Assembly (NCBI GenBank): GCA_046294625.1 | Contig: JBKBKN010000021.1 | Coordinates: forward strand, 1-57,348 | Direction: 5' to 3' | From: JBKBKN01 sp046294625 | GTDB taxonomy: Bacteria; Bacteroidota; Bacteroidia; M30B66 | Length of the DNA stretch: 57,348 nucleotides | Shown: piece after piece, positions 41,116 to 52,159 of the stretch | Position numbering within the stretch: position 1 is the first letter of the stretch | Layout: every line of letters starts with the position of its first letter | The notes under the pieces: model-generated | Seen by the model: only the letters and a program-made list of their open reading frames with translations | The model's database searches: none | Told to the model about the DNA's origin: nothing | Position numbers and translations under genes: made by a program

Positions 41116-44100
41116 ATGAAACACATATACAAAGCGATCATCTTTCTGACTTTGCTGCTGACTATGCCATTGCAGGCACAGAACTTTGGCAACAACTGGA
41201 TTGACTACAGTCAGAAATACTACAAAATTAAAGTTTGGCAGGATGGTGTTTACCGCATCAATTATACTATTATAAGTCAAGCAATTCCGGAACTAAGTTC
41301 CATCGATCCTCGCAGTTTCCAACTTTTTGCACGTGGCGAAGAGCAGCACATCTTTGTAAGTGGTGAAGATGATGGCAGTTTTGATGAAAATGATTTTATC
41401 GAATTCTTCGGGCGCAAGAATGATGGCTATTTTGATACCCAATTGTATCCACAACCTTCCGACCAAACCAATAAGCGTTACTCTTTATTTACCGATACTT
41501 TGGTTTACTATTTAACTTGGAACAGCAGCCAGAATAACCGCCGATTAACATTAGAAACCGACAATAATTTCAACGCTTATGGCAATGCTGCTTCGTGGTT
41601 TTGGCGCGAAGTTTATTTCGAAAGAGTAAGCAACTACTACTTCGGACGCACCAATGCCATCAACTCCACCGATCCGGAATATACTCGTGGTGAAGGTTGG
41701 AACGGGCCAAACATTGCAGCTCCACAAAACAATGTGGCCACAGCCATACCCACCCCGCATCCCTTTACATCCGGGCCACCGGCTCACCTCGAAATTTTCT
41801 ACAAAACCGTTTCCAACACCAACCTGTTTCTCGACCACAGATACGTATTAAATTTAGGAAACACCACAATCGATACATTGATTGAAGGACATGGAAGCCA
41901 CCGCTTCACATTTAACCTTCCGGCCAACATGGTTTCTACCACCAATACCATGTTTCGTTTTTCATACCCGGTGATACCCGGAAACCCCACTGCCAACAGT
42001 GTTTTTTCAAACTACACTTTTCGCTATGCGAGACAGTTTAACATGGAAAATTTGCAACGCTTCGATCTTTTCCTTCCTGATAACGCAAATAGCAGCAAAT
42101 TTTTAATCAATTTCAGCAACTTCAATGCTGCTGGATCTCCTGTTTGGATTTTTGATAATACAAACCATCGGAAAATTCAGGTTTTTCCTAATGGAAACAA
42201 CTGGAGAGCCATTATTCCAAATAGCGGAAACGGCGCCATCAAACACTTGCACTTGAGCAATGAAAATCAAATTGTTAACATAGCTGAACTGAAGCCTGTA
42301 AATTACAATGCGGCCCAACCCGGACAGTTTAACAATCTGAGAGATTTCACCGGTGCCGAATATCTCATCATTGCATACAGCTCACTAATGGAATCTTCCA
42401 ATGCTTATGCTGCTTATAGAAACACAAAGTATTCTACCAAAGTGGTGAGCATTGAAGAGTTGTATGATCAATTTAGCCACGGTATTCAAAAGCATCCCTT
42501 TTCCATTCGCAATTTTGCCAATCTGGCCTTGAGCCTTTGGGATATTAAACCTGAGTTTCTTTTGCTTGCCGGAAAATCCATTTCGCCGCAGCACATCCGC
42601 ACCAATACGACAAATTTTGCACAATGCCTGGTGCCAACTTTTGGGTTTCCATCGAGCGACAACCTTTTTACCAATGGGCTTGGCAATGCTACTATGTGGG
42701 AACCCGGAATTGCTACCGGACGAATTTCTGCCAACAACCCTCAGCAACTCAACGCTTATCTCAATAAAGTTATCGAATATGAGTCGCAGGAGCCGGCCAT
42801 GTGGATGAAGCAAGTAATGCATTTTGGCGGAGGCATGTCGGCTTCGGAACAACAGGTATATCAAAACTACTTAAGCCGATATAAAACCATCATCGAAGAT
42901 ACGCTCTTTGGTGGCAATGTTTTCACCTATTTAAAAACCTCATCAGCACCAATCGAAGAAACCCAGTCTGCCTTGATTGCTAGTTTTATCAACAATGGCG
43001 TTTCGCTGATGACCTTTTTTGGGCACGCCACCGGAAGTGGCTTCGATGTGAGCATCGACAATCCGGCCAATTACAACAATTTCGGCAAATATCCCATGCT
43101 CATCGCCAACTCATGTCTTGCAGGTGATATTCATCAGCCGCCCGGTGCAGGTTTCAGCCAGAGCGAAGATTTTGTTTTAATTCCCAATCGCGGAACCATT
43201 GGATTCATTGCCTCCGTGGGCTTAGGGGTGCCCTTTCAGCTGCATGTTTACTCCGACACACTTTACAATCAATTTGGTCGAAAGAGGTATGGCGAACCTA
43301 TAGGTAAGTGCATGCAATATACCGTACGCGCTGTGCAGACAGAAGATCAATTCAGAAAGGCGACGGTATTGGAAACTACCTTGCATGGCGACCCAGCTGT
43401 CATCTTAAATTCGCATCCGCTACCAGACTATGCTATAGACCAGCAAAGTGTATTTTACAACCCCGCACAAGTTACTACAGAAGTAGATTCGTTTNNNNNN
43501 NNNNTGCCGTGAATATTGTGGTGCGCAACCTTGGACGAGCAATCAGTCAGCCATTGGCCGTAGAAGTTACCCGAACATTTCCAGTAGGCAACAACCCGGC
43601 GGTATATAACCGAATCATGAGTCCGGTTTTAAATACCGACACGTTGAGAATATTCATGCCGGTTGATCTGGTAAATGGTGTGGGCTTAAACACGATTCGC
43701 GTACGAATCGACCCTTTGAACCAAATCGAAGAAATGTCGGAAATCAACAACGAAATCACGGTGCCTTTGCTCATTCGCTCTTCGGTGATCACTCCTATTT
43801 GGCCTTACGATTATGCCATCATTCCAGGTCCTTCGGTTACTTTAAAAGCATCGACCGGAGATCCATTTGCTCCGGCACGCAATTACATTTTCGAATTGGA
43901 CACCACCGACTTGTTTAACAGTCCGTTTAAACGTGAAACCATCATCAATGCTCCCGGTGGCGTAGTTACATGGGTCCCTCCCATTTCATTACAAGATAGC
44001 ATGGTTTACTTTTGGCGCGTATCACCTGAACCCATAGCTGGTGGCGAATTTGCATGGAGAGAGCATTCGTTTCAATACATTTCAGGTAAACGAGGCTGGG

Positions 44101-46115
44101 CTCAGGATCACTTTTTTCAGTTCAAAAACAACAATTTTAATCTGATTAACTACAAACGGCCCGAACGAAAGTTTGATTTTGTGACCAATGCTAAATTGCT
44201 TACCGTCAATACTTACGGATTCCCATGGACACCGGCTGAATTGTGGGCTACATCCTACAAAATAGATGCTGAAGTGTGGGCTGACGCCGGTTGTAGTCTC
44301 GACCCGGCCATGTATATTGCCGTTATAGATTCTGTAACGCTTCTTCCATGGCTATCGCCGGCCAATTGCTGGGATCAGGGAAATCAGTTTGGCCAATTCA
44401 ATAGCAATTGTGCCTGCAAATCGGGCATGCGAATGGCCAACTTTGTGTTCCGAACCAATAATGCTGCAGAAAGAGCAGCTATGCGCGATATGCTGAATAA
44501 TCAGATTCCGAATGGAAATTATGTGCTAGCTTACAGCTGGATAAAAGGAAACTTCGACAGCTGGGAAGAATCTGTTTTTCAGGCATTTGAAAATCTGGGT
44601 GCAGATAGTATTCGTCAGTTGCCCAATGATTATCCCTACATTTTCTTTGTGAAAAAGGGTGACTTGTCTACCAAGCGCGAATTGATTGCCGACAGTGCCA
44701 ATGCCGATCTTCAATTGCAGGTTCCTATGTTCAATTCATGGATTTCGGGCGATTTTACTTCAACTATTATTGGTCCGGGTAATTATTGGGACTCTTTGAG
44801 CTGGAGAGCCAAAGGATTCGACAACCCCGACGATTTGATTCGCCTACGCGTAACCGGTATCAGACCCAATGGTATGGAAGATATAATTATTCCTGCACTT
44901 AGTTACGATAGCACCGATATCAGCCTGACACCATTCATCCAAAATCAGAACTACTCCTATCTTAAGCTAAATGCTTTTATGCGAGATGACTCGCTGCGCA
45001 CAGCGGTGCAACTCGATCGCTGGCAAGTGACCTATGAACCAATTCCTGAAGCTGCACTCAACCCACCAAATGGTTTTCACTTTTTCAAAGACACCTTGCA
45101 GCAAGGCCAAAATCTTGAATTTGCAATAGCTATCGAAAATATCAGCGAATTGCCTATGGATAGCATGCTAGTGCGTTATTGGGTGCAGGATGCTGAGCGA
45201 AATGAATTTCCAATCCCTTATTCAAGACAAAAACCGCTTTCTCCCGGTGCTATCTTGCTTGATACCATTAACGTGAATACTTTACCCTTTAGCGGTCCGA
45301 ACACTTTGTGGGTGGAGGCCAATCCTTTCAACGATCAGCCCGAGCAATATCATTTCAACAACATCGGAAGCTATAATTTCTATGTAGATAAAGACAACAT
45401 CAATCCAATCCTTGATGTTACCTTCGATGGCATACATATCCTAAATGGAGACATTGTGTCACCAAGACCCGAAATTCTTATTAGATTAAAAGACGAAAAT
45501 CCATATTTGGCGCTGGACGACACCAGCTCATTTCGTTTATTTCTGCGAAAACCAAGTGGACAATCTGCCATTCCGGTTTATTTTGGAATGGGACAAGAAT
45601 TGAGTTTTTACCCGGCAGAGTTACCCATGAACAAAGCGCGTGTTGAGTACCGTCCGCTATTTGATGAAGACGGAAAATATGCGCTCATTGTGAGAGCTAA
45701 AGACCGATCTGACAATGCTTCAGGATCGACAGAATACCGAATTGAATTTGAAGTGATCAACCGTTCAACGATTACAGAAGTGATGAACTGGCCCAACCCA
45801 TTCTCCACGCGCACACATTTTGTTTTCACATTAACCGGCTCTGAAATTCCAGACGATTTTAGAATTCAAATTATGACCGTTTCCGGTAAGGTGGTAAGAG
45901 AAATCATGCGTGAAGAGCTTGGCACTATCAGAATAGGCAGAAACATTACAGACTTTGCATGGAACGGACGCGATGAGTTTGGCGATCAATTGGCAAATGG
46001 TGTTTATTTGTATAGAGTGCTTACCAGTATCAAAGGAGAAAGCATAGAACGAAGAAGCACCAATGCCGATCAATATTTCAAACAAGGATTTGGCAAAATG
46101 TATCTCATGCGATGA
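41116..46115 (+). CDS. porU2: PorU2-like T9SS sortase (C25-family peptidase), split by an assembly gap
   Basis: The gene is interrupted by 10 N at 43495-43504. The left part reads in one frame to 43494 and the right part in another from 43506, so the gap length is wrong by one or two bases and the two parts are one gene of about 1660 residues. It has a signal peptide, an N-terminal domain (YYKIKVWQDGVYRINYTII), and a C25 protease domain with the dyad His637 (FFGHATGSG) and Cys667 (NSCLAGD). Several Ig-like domains follow, then a FlgD/T9SS-like end (NWPNPFSTRTHFVFTL). C25 sortases cut the C-terminal signal of T9SS cargo and attach a surface anchor. It is larger than PorU and matches the PorU2 type. 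Confidence 0.88.
43495..43504. other. Assembly gap of 10 N inside the porU2-like gene
   Basis: The frames on the two sides differ, which shows that 10 is a placeholder and not the true length. The protein domain order is continuous across it, so this is not a biological frameshift. Confidence 0.98.
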
Positions 46116-46213
46116 TTTTGCTTGAGACATATTAGTTGCTTTAACATTTTTTCTTTAATCCAGTTTTAACATGCAAGTAAACAATTGCAACTTGCAACCC
46201 GTTTCCAGTACTT

Positions 46214-47266
46214 ATGATTAGATGTGTGATTTTGTTTTTCTTCGGTGTTTTACTTTTTTCTTGTGGCAAAAAAAACCAAAACACTCAAGGAAAGTCTGGT
46301 GCTAAGGGCCCTCTGCCTGTGGAGTTTCATGTAGTTAAAGAAGCATCAGTTAATGAAATGATTGAAGTAGCAGGCACGCTGATGGCGAATGAAGCAGCTG
46401 AGATGTATGCTGAAATTTCGGGCAGAATAACCCAATTGAATGTGGACGAAGGCAAAAAGGTAAAAAAAGGTGCTTTACTCATGAAAATATTTGATGACGA
46501 TCTACAGGCACAATTGCGAAAATTGGAAGCAGAAGAAAAAATTCTGGCATCGCAGGAAAATCGCCAATCGGCTCTATTGAAAGTACAGGGCATCAGTCAG
46601 AGTGACTATGAAGTGGCTTTGAACAACCTGAACAACAATCGAGCGGAACAGGAAATCATCAAGGCACAAATCAGAAAAACAGAAGTCAGAGCTCCATTTG
46701 ATGGCGTTATAGGTTTGCGAAACATCAGTCCCGGTGCGGTGATAAACCAGAATCAATTACTTTTCAGTATTGTCGATGATGCAAAACTCAAACTCGATTT
46801 CTCCGTGCCGGAAAGATATCAATCAGTGATTAACAAAGACGTTCAAATTTCGTTTGTTGCACGAGGTATTTCAGACACACTAACAGCCAATATTTATGCT
46901 ATTGAACCCACTGTGAACCCAGAGAACCGAAACATTCGCATCAGAGCACTGTTCAACAATTCTTCCTTTAAAATTATGCCCGGTACTTTTGCTAATGTTT
47001 ATCTCACTTTGCAAACACGCGATTCGGCTATCAAAGTACCCACCCAGGCGGCTATCCCTGATGCACGCAACTTTAAGATTGCTGTGATCAAAAACAATAA
47101 GGCTGAAATCAGAAAAATAAAAACAGGATATCGCGATCGCGACAATATGGAAGTGTTGGAAGGATTGGCTCCTGGCGATAGTATAGTGACTTCAGGGATC
47201 ATGCAATTAAGACCTGGAATGGAATTGAAACCAGTGTTCAAGAATAGGAGTGTAACAGGAGCATGA
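46214..47266 (+). CDS. RND efflux periplasmic adaptor (lipoprotein)
   Basis: The 350-residue membrane fusion protein starts with a lipoprotein signal (VLLFSCGKK, lipid cysteine near residue 17). It has a biotinyl-lipoyl half-motif pair (AEISGRITQLNVDEGKKVKKGALLMKI and RAPFDGVIGLRNISPGAVI) around a helical hairpin, then a beta-barrel and membrane-proximal domain. It links the RND pump to the outer membrane channel. Its stop overlaps the start of the pump gene (ATGA). The three genes form a complete tripartite operon. Confidence 0.95.
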   Translation: MIRCVILFFFGVLLFSCGKKNQNTQGKSGAKGPLPVEFHVVKEASVNEMIEVAGTLMANEAAEMYAEISGRITQLNVDEGKKVKKGALLMKIFDDDLQAQLRKLEAEEKILASQENRQSALLKVQGISQSDYEVALNNLNNNRAEQEIIKAQIRKTEVRAPFDGVIGLRNISPGAVINQNQLLFSIVDDAKLKLDFSVPERYQSVINKDVQISFVARGISDTLTANIYAIEPTVNPENRNIRIRALFNNSSFKIMPGTFANVYLTLQTRDSAIKVPTQAAIPDARNFKIAVIKNNKAEIRKIKTGYRDRDNMEVLEGLAPGDSIVTSGIMQLRPGMELKPVFKNRSVTGA

Positions 47267-50200
47267 GTCTTTCGAGTTTAAGTTTGAAAAGGCCTGTATT
47301 AGCCACCGTAATGTCATTGGTGGTTGTCCTGTTTGGGGTGATTGGCTATAATTTTCTCGGTGTTAGGGAATATCCGTCAATCGATCCTCCTGTAATTAAT
47401 GTTAGAACGGCCTACACCGGAGCCAATGCCGATATCATAGAATCGCAGGTAACTGAGCCCTTGGAAAAAGCCATTAATGGAATTGCCGGCATACGCAATA
47501 TTTCTTCGGAAAGCAATCTGGGATTTAGCAATATCACTGTTGAGTTCGACCTGAGCGTTGACCTTGAGGCAGCCGCCAACGATGTGAGAGACAAAGTTTC
47601 GCAGGCGCAAAGACAATTACCTCAGGATATTGATGCCCCACCGGTGGTTTCGAAAGCTGATGCCAACTCAGATGCTATACTATCGATGACCGTACAAAGC
47701 AACACACGTTCGCAACTCGATGTGTGCAATTATGCTACCAATGTGCTGCTAGAGCGCCTGCAAACCATCCCGGGGGTAAGTGGTATCCAAATCTGGGGCG
47801 AAAAACAGTATGCCATGCGCATTTGGTTTGACCCGATGAAGCTTGCTGCTTACAAACTTACCTTCAGCGATGTAGCCAATGCTTTGGATCGAGAAAATGT
47901 AGAACTTCCTGCCGGAAAAATTTACGGAAACAACTCAGAGCTCATTGTAAAAACCTTCGGTCGATTGAGCACCGAGGATGATTTTCGAAAAATGATTATC
48001 CGCTCCACCGAAGGTCAAACCGTAAGACTTGAAGACGTGGCAACAGTACTGCTGGGACCTAACAAGGAAGAGTCGATGCTAAAAGAATCAGGCATACCGA
48101 TGATTGCACTTGCCCTAGTACCTCAGCCCGGAGCCAATTATATTGAAATAGCTGACGAATTTTACAAACGCTTTGAATTGCTCAAAAAAGAAGTGCCTGA
48201 TGATATCACACTCAATATTGCACTCGACAATACGGTGTTCATCCGCAAATCAATTGTGGAAGTTAAAGAAACGCTTCTGATTGCCTTCGTGCTGGTGGTG
48301 CTGATTATTTTTCTATTCTTCCGCGACTGGACCATGGCCGTAAGACCTTTGGTCGATATTCCGGTGTCGCTGATTGGTGCTTTTTTTATCATGTACATCA
48401 GTGGCTTCACCATTAATGTTTTGAGTCTGCTTGCTATCGTACTGGCTACAGGCTTGGTGGTGGACGATGGCATTGTGGTGGCCGAAAATATTTATCGAAA
48501 AATGGAATCAGGCATGCCGCGCATGCAGGCTGCGCGTGAAGGTGCCAACGAAATATTTTTTGCGGTCATTGCTACCTCCATCACACTTGCAGTGGTGTTT
48601 CTTCCTATTATTTTTCTCGAAGGGTTTGTAGGACGACTGTTTCGAGAGTTTGGCATCGTGCTCGCCGGAGCGGTGCTGATTTCATCTTTTGTGGCACTAT
48701 CGCTCACACCGGTTTTGTTTGTAAAACTTACCCCACGCAACCACAAACCATCGAGATTTTATCATGCCACAGAGCCATTTTTCAATGCCATGGAAAACAG
48801 TTACCGACGAAGTCTGCAATGGTTTATTCATCGCAGGTGGCTTGCGCTGCCTATTGTGTTGATTTGCATGGCAATCACCTTATTTTCCTACCAAAATCTG
48901 CAAAAAGAATTAGCCCCTATCGAAGACAGAAGTGTGCTTAGAATGATCGTTTCGGCGCCGGAAGGTATCTCGTTCGATTATATGGACCAATACATGGATC
49001 AAATTGGTGGAATGGTGATGGATTCGGTTCCCGAGCATGAAATCGTGCTCACGGTCACAGCACCGGGCTTCACCGGTTCCGGTGCAGTAAATACTGGCTT
49101 TGTGCGCATTCGATTAAATCAACCCGATGAGCGAAACAGAAGTCAGCAGGATATAGCTAATGCGCTTAATAAAATTCTGCAAGGTTACAACACCGGCAGG
49201 GCATTTGTAAGACAAGATCCGACAATTTCTTCAGGAGGTCTGCGTGGTGGACAACCTATTCAATTTGTGTTGCAAAACTCTGACTTTAATAAAATCGCCG
49301 AATTTCTTCCCAAATTCATGGAAAAAGCTTTGGCCAGCGAAATCCTGATGGGGGTGGATGTGAATTTAAAATTTAACAAGCCTGAAATTAATGTGGAAAT
49401 CAATCGACTGAAAGCACAGGAAGCAGGACTGAGCGTAGGCGAAATTTCGGAAGCGCTGCAACTGGCATTGAGTGGACGTAGGATTGGTTACTTTACCTTA
49501 CAAGGCCGACAATATGAAGTGATTGGTCAGGTGGACAGAGATTACCGAGATGACCCCTATGATCTGAAATCTTTTCATGTGCGCACACCATCCGGCGAAA
49601 TGGTTCAATTAGATAATTTCATTGAAATGGAAGAAGTGAGCAACCCTCCACAACTCTATCATTTCAATCGCTATAAGTCTGCTACCATATCGTCAGGATT
49701 TGCCCCGGGCTATACCATTGGCGATGGAGTGGAAGAAATGAAAAGAATTGCCGCCGAAGTGCTCGACGAAAGCTTTCGTTCCGATTTTTTGGGCGATTCG
49801 CGCGATTTCACCGAAAGTTCTTCCAATATCTGGTTTGCTTTCGTTTTGGCGCTTCTACTAGTCTATCTGGTTTTGGCCGCTCAATTTGAAAGCTTTCGCG
49901 ATCCATTTATCATCATGATCACTGTGCCATTGGCATTTGCAGGCGCTTTGCTCAGTCTGGCTATTTTTGGGCAAACCATCAATATTTTCAGTCAGATAGG
50001 TATCATTATGCTTATTGGTTTGGTAACCAAAAACGGAATTTTGATTGTGGAGTTTGCCAATCAGAAGCGCGACAAAGGCGAAGAAAAATTTACTGCCGTG
50101 CTCGAAGCTTCAGTGCTTAGGCTAAGACCAATTCTCATGACAAGTATCGCTACTGCTTTAGGTGCTTTACCTATTGCATTAGCTTACGGTTCAGGGGCAA

Positions 50201-50322
50201 CAAGTCGTATCCCCTTGGGAATCGTAGTGGTAGGAGGAATTATGTTTTCACTCATACTTACACTGTTTGTGATTCCTGCTGTTTACACGTATTTATCCGG
50301 AAGGAGGACCACAAATGAGTAG
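47263..50322 (+). CDS. RND efflux pump permease (HAE1 type)
   Basis: The 1019-residue protein is the proton-driven inner membrane pump. It starts SLSLKRPVLATVMSLVVVLFGVIGY, the RND first helix. It shows twelve hydrophobic segments in two halves, two large periplasmic loops, and the helix-4 proton relay region VLATGLVVDDGIVVAENIYRKME with the two conserved aspartates. The late helices begin FAFVLALLLVYLVLAAQFES. HAE1 pumps expel drugs, bile salts and other hydrophobic compounds; the substrate is not readable. It overlaps both neighbours (4 and 8 bases). Confidence 0.96.
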   Translation: MSLSSLSLKRPVLATVMSLVVVLFGVIGYNFLGVREYPSIDPPVINVRTAYTGANADIIESQVTEPLEKAINGIAGIRNISSESNLGFSNITVEFDLSVDLEAAANDVRDKVSQAQRQLPQDIDAPPVVSKADANSDAILSMTVQSNTRSQLDVCNYATNVLLERLQTIPGVSGIQIWGEKQYAMRIWFDPMKLAAYKLTFSDVANALDRENVELPAGKIYGNNSELIVKTFGRLSTEDDFRKMIIRSTEGQTVRLEDVATVLLGPNKEESMLKESGIPMIALALVPQPGANYIEIADEFYKRFELLKKEVPDDITLNIALDNTVFIRKSIVEVKETLLIAFVLVVLIIFLFFRDWTMAVRPLVDIPVSLIGAFFIMYISGFTINVLSLLAIVLATGLVVDDGIVVAENIYRKMESGMPRMQAAREGANEIFFAVIATSITLAVVFLPIIFLEGFVGRLFREFGIVLAGAVLISSFVALSLTPVLFVKLTPRNHKPSRFYHATEPFFNAMENSYRRSLQWFIHRRWLALPIVLICMAITLFSYQNLQKELAPIEDRSVLRMIVSAPEGISFDYMDQYMDQIGGMVMDSVPEHEIVLTVTAPGFTGSGAVNTGFVRIRLNQPDERNRSQQDIANALNKILQGYNTGRAFVRQDPTISSGGLRGGQPIQFVLQNSDFNKIAEFLPKFMEKALASEILMGVDVNLKFNKPEINVEINRLKAQEAGLSVGEISEALQLALSGRRIGYFTLQGRQYEVIGQVDRDYRDDPYDLKSFHVRTPSGEMVQLDNFIEMEEVSNPPQLYHFNRYKSATISSGFAPGYTIGDGVEEMKRIAAEVLDESFRSDFLGDSRDFTESSSNIWFAFVLALLLVYLVLAAQFESFRDPFIIMITVPLAFAGALLSLAIFGQTINIFSQIGIIMLIGLVTKNGILIVEFANQKRDKGEEKFTAVLEASVLRLRPILMTSIATALGALPIALAYGSGATSRIPLGIVVVGGIMFSLILTLFVIPAVYTYLSGRRTTNE

Positions 50323-51616
50323 ATTATTTTTTTTCGTCCTCCTTGTAATGCTGTTTGAGCCATCGTATGCACAAGAATATCTTAGTGTAGAAAAGGTCGT
50401 GGCCGAGGCGCTGGAAAAAAACTATGGTATCAGATTAGCTAAAACAGCAGAAGACATTGCAGCCATCAATAACAGCTTGGGCAATGCAGGATTCTTGCCA
50501 AATGTGAATGTTGCCGCAGCTGAAATCTTATCCAGCAATAACATTGACCAGCGCTTTGCCAATGGCCTTGAAGTGCAGCAAAACAACGTAGCTGCCGACA
50601 ATTTTAGTGCGGGTGTAAATCTCAACTGGACCATCTTCGATGGCTTCCGCATGTTTGCAGCCCGCAATCGACTCAGAGAAACCTACTATCTGAGCAAAAC
50701 TGAACTCTACACACAGGTGCAACAAAGTGTATTTGAAGTACTAAGTGCGTATTATCAACTCTCGATGCTTGCCCAGCAAATAGCCGCTAATGAGTCGCTC
50801 ATCAAACTGGGCAGGGAGCGACTTGACATTGCAGAAAAAAGATTAAGCATAGGCGATGCATCAAGAACAGATCTGCTGCAAGCCAAGATAGATCTGAATA
50901 CATTTCTCGCTACGAAAGTGACCATTAAAATTCAGATAGATGAAGTGAAACAAAATCTTCTATTGCTTATTGGGAGAGACGGCAATCAAGATTTTACCTT
51001 CAGCGATTCTATCCCCTACCCTGCTACTTACGAACTCTCTCAACTCGAAACGCAGCTTAGCAGCAACAATCCGGAATATCAGGCAGCTAAATCCAGATTA
51101 AAAATTTCAGAATTTGCCCTTAAAGAAGTTCGTGGCTTGCATTACCCCCAAATTCAACTGCAAAGTGCCTACAACTTATCCAGGGTATCGAGTGAGGCTG
51201 GGTTTGCTTTGTTTAACAGAAATTCAGGCTTTAATTATGGCATCAATGCCCAATTGCCGCTCTATGGTAGCGGATTTGTGCAACGAGAAAAAAAGATTGC
51301 AAAAGCTAATATTATTGCAGCTAACATTGCTATGGACCAAACCATGGCTGTTGTCAGGGCTGAAATGCTTGCTGCATTCAAATCGCTCAATTATGCGCTG
51401 GAAATGCTGGCATATGAAAAAGAGAAAATGAAATGGGCTGAACAGCAATTACTTATCGCCAACGAACAGTTTAGGCTTGGCACCATCAATTCATTACAAA
51501 TTAAGGACATTCAATACACCTATTCGCAAGTGATCAGCTCTTACACCAATGCACTATATCAGGCAAAACTCGCCGATCTAAGACTGCAAAGAGTGAGTGG
51601 GCAATTGATCCGATAA
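50315..51616 (+). CDS. TolC-family outer membrane channel
   Basis: The 433-residue protein has a signal peptide (ending PSYAQ-E). It has two repeats of the TolC alpha-barrel pattern, each with a long helical hairpin (AEDIAAINNSLGNAGFLPNV ... and YQAAKSRLKISEFALKEVRG) and short strands (AGVNLNWTIFDGFR and YGINAQLPLYGSGF). It completes the efflux operon, and its ATG lies 8 bases inside the pump gene. No terminator is obvious after it; a promoter-like box for the next gene follows at 51685. Confidence 0.95.
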   Translation: MSRLFFFVLLVMLFEPSYAQEYLSVEKVVAEALEKNYGIRLAKTAEDIAAINNSLGNAGFLPNVNVAAAEILSSNNIDQRFANGLEVQQNNVAADNFSAGVNLNWTIFDGFRMFAARNRLRETYYLSKTELYTQVQQSVFEVLSAYYQLSMLAQQIAANESLIKLGRERLDIAEKRLSIGDASRTDLLQAKIDLNTFLATKVTIKIQIDEVKQNLLLLIGRDGNQDFTFSDSIPYPATYELSQLETQLSSNNPEYQAAKSRLKISEFALKEVRGLHYPQIQLQSAYNLSRVSSEAGFALFNRNSGFNYGINAQLPLYGSGFVQREKKIAKANIIAANIAMDQTMAVVRAEMLAAFKSLNYALEMLAYEKEKMKWAEQQLLIANEQFRLGTINSLQIKDIQYTYSQVISSYTNALYQAKLADLRLQRVSGQLIR

Positions 51617-51684
51617 TATTCAATTAACGAATCTCATTCAACGAATTAATTCTGCATCACCATTTTCACGGAAAATAAAATCAC

Positions 51685-51692
51685 TACATTTG
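51685..51692 (+). promoter_or_regulatory. Bacteroidota -7 box (TACATTTG) for the gene at 51718
   Basis: TACATTTG matches TAnnTTTG exactly and ends 25 bases before the ATG at 51718. The same octamer is used by tRNA-Glu. Confidence 0.55.
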
Positions 51693-51717
51693 TGTTAAAT
51701 AAGTGAATCGTACGACA

Positions 51718-52134
51718 ATGAGCTCAAAACACATCGCATTGACAATTCTATTTCTCATCGGCCTTATGCATGCGCATGCTCAAACGAATATAAGCCTTCA
51801 AGCACCTACATCAATGAAATCAGGCGAATGGGCTGAAATTCAGTTCACCATTAGCAACACATCTGAAATCAAAAACGCTGATGTTTATTTGCGAATGCCT
51901 GATCATGTTCAAGTAGAAGCAATAGAGCAAGCTAAAGGAATTTTTGATCATGCCTTTAATGGCATCAGAGTAGAATGGAATAAACTTGCAGCCGGTTCAC
52001 ACACTTTGCGTTTTCGCGTTAAAGCCAATTCATCAGATGTGCAGGCATTAAGATTGAATGCTATTCTCACCGGTACGCAACAAAACCAAACATCGAAAGT
52101 TGAATCGGGAGAGCAAACCATCAAGCTGCTCTGA
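51718..52134 (+). CDS. Small exported beta-sandwich protein, unknown function
   Basis: The 138-residue protein starts MSSKHIALTILFLIGLMHAHA and is cut after AHA or AQ. The remainder looks like one Ig-like or DUF11-type beta sandwich (ISLQAPTSMKSGEWAEIQFTISN, VYLRMPDHVQVEA, GSHTLRFRVKANS). A GTG at 51703 adds five residues and is less likely. There is no sorting signal and no lipid anchor. It may be a soluble periplasmic protein. It follows the efflux operon but has its own promoter-like box, so a link is not supported. Confidence 0.7.
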   Translation: MSSKHIALTILFLIGLMHAHAQTNISLQAPTSMKSGEWAEIQFTISNTSEIKNADVYLRMPDHVQVEAIEQAKGIFDHAFNGIRVEWNKLAAGSHTLRFRVKANSSDVQALRLNAILTGTQQNQTSKVESGEQTIKLL

Positions 52135-52159
52135 TTGATGTACTGACCGCTGGTTCAAA

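Noticed and set aside
43308..43494. N-terminal 60 residues of the right-hand porU2 frame, read before the N gap
   Set aside because: This stretch is already coding in the other frame (C25 domain end); the apparent start is an artefact of the gap.
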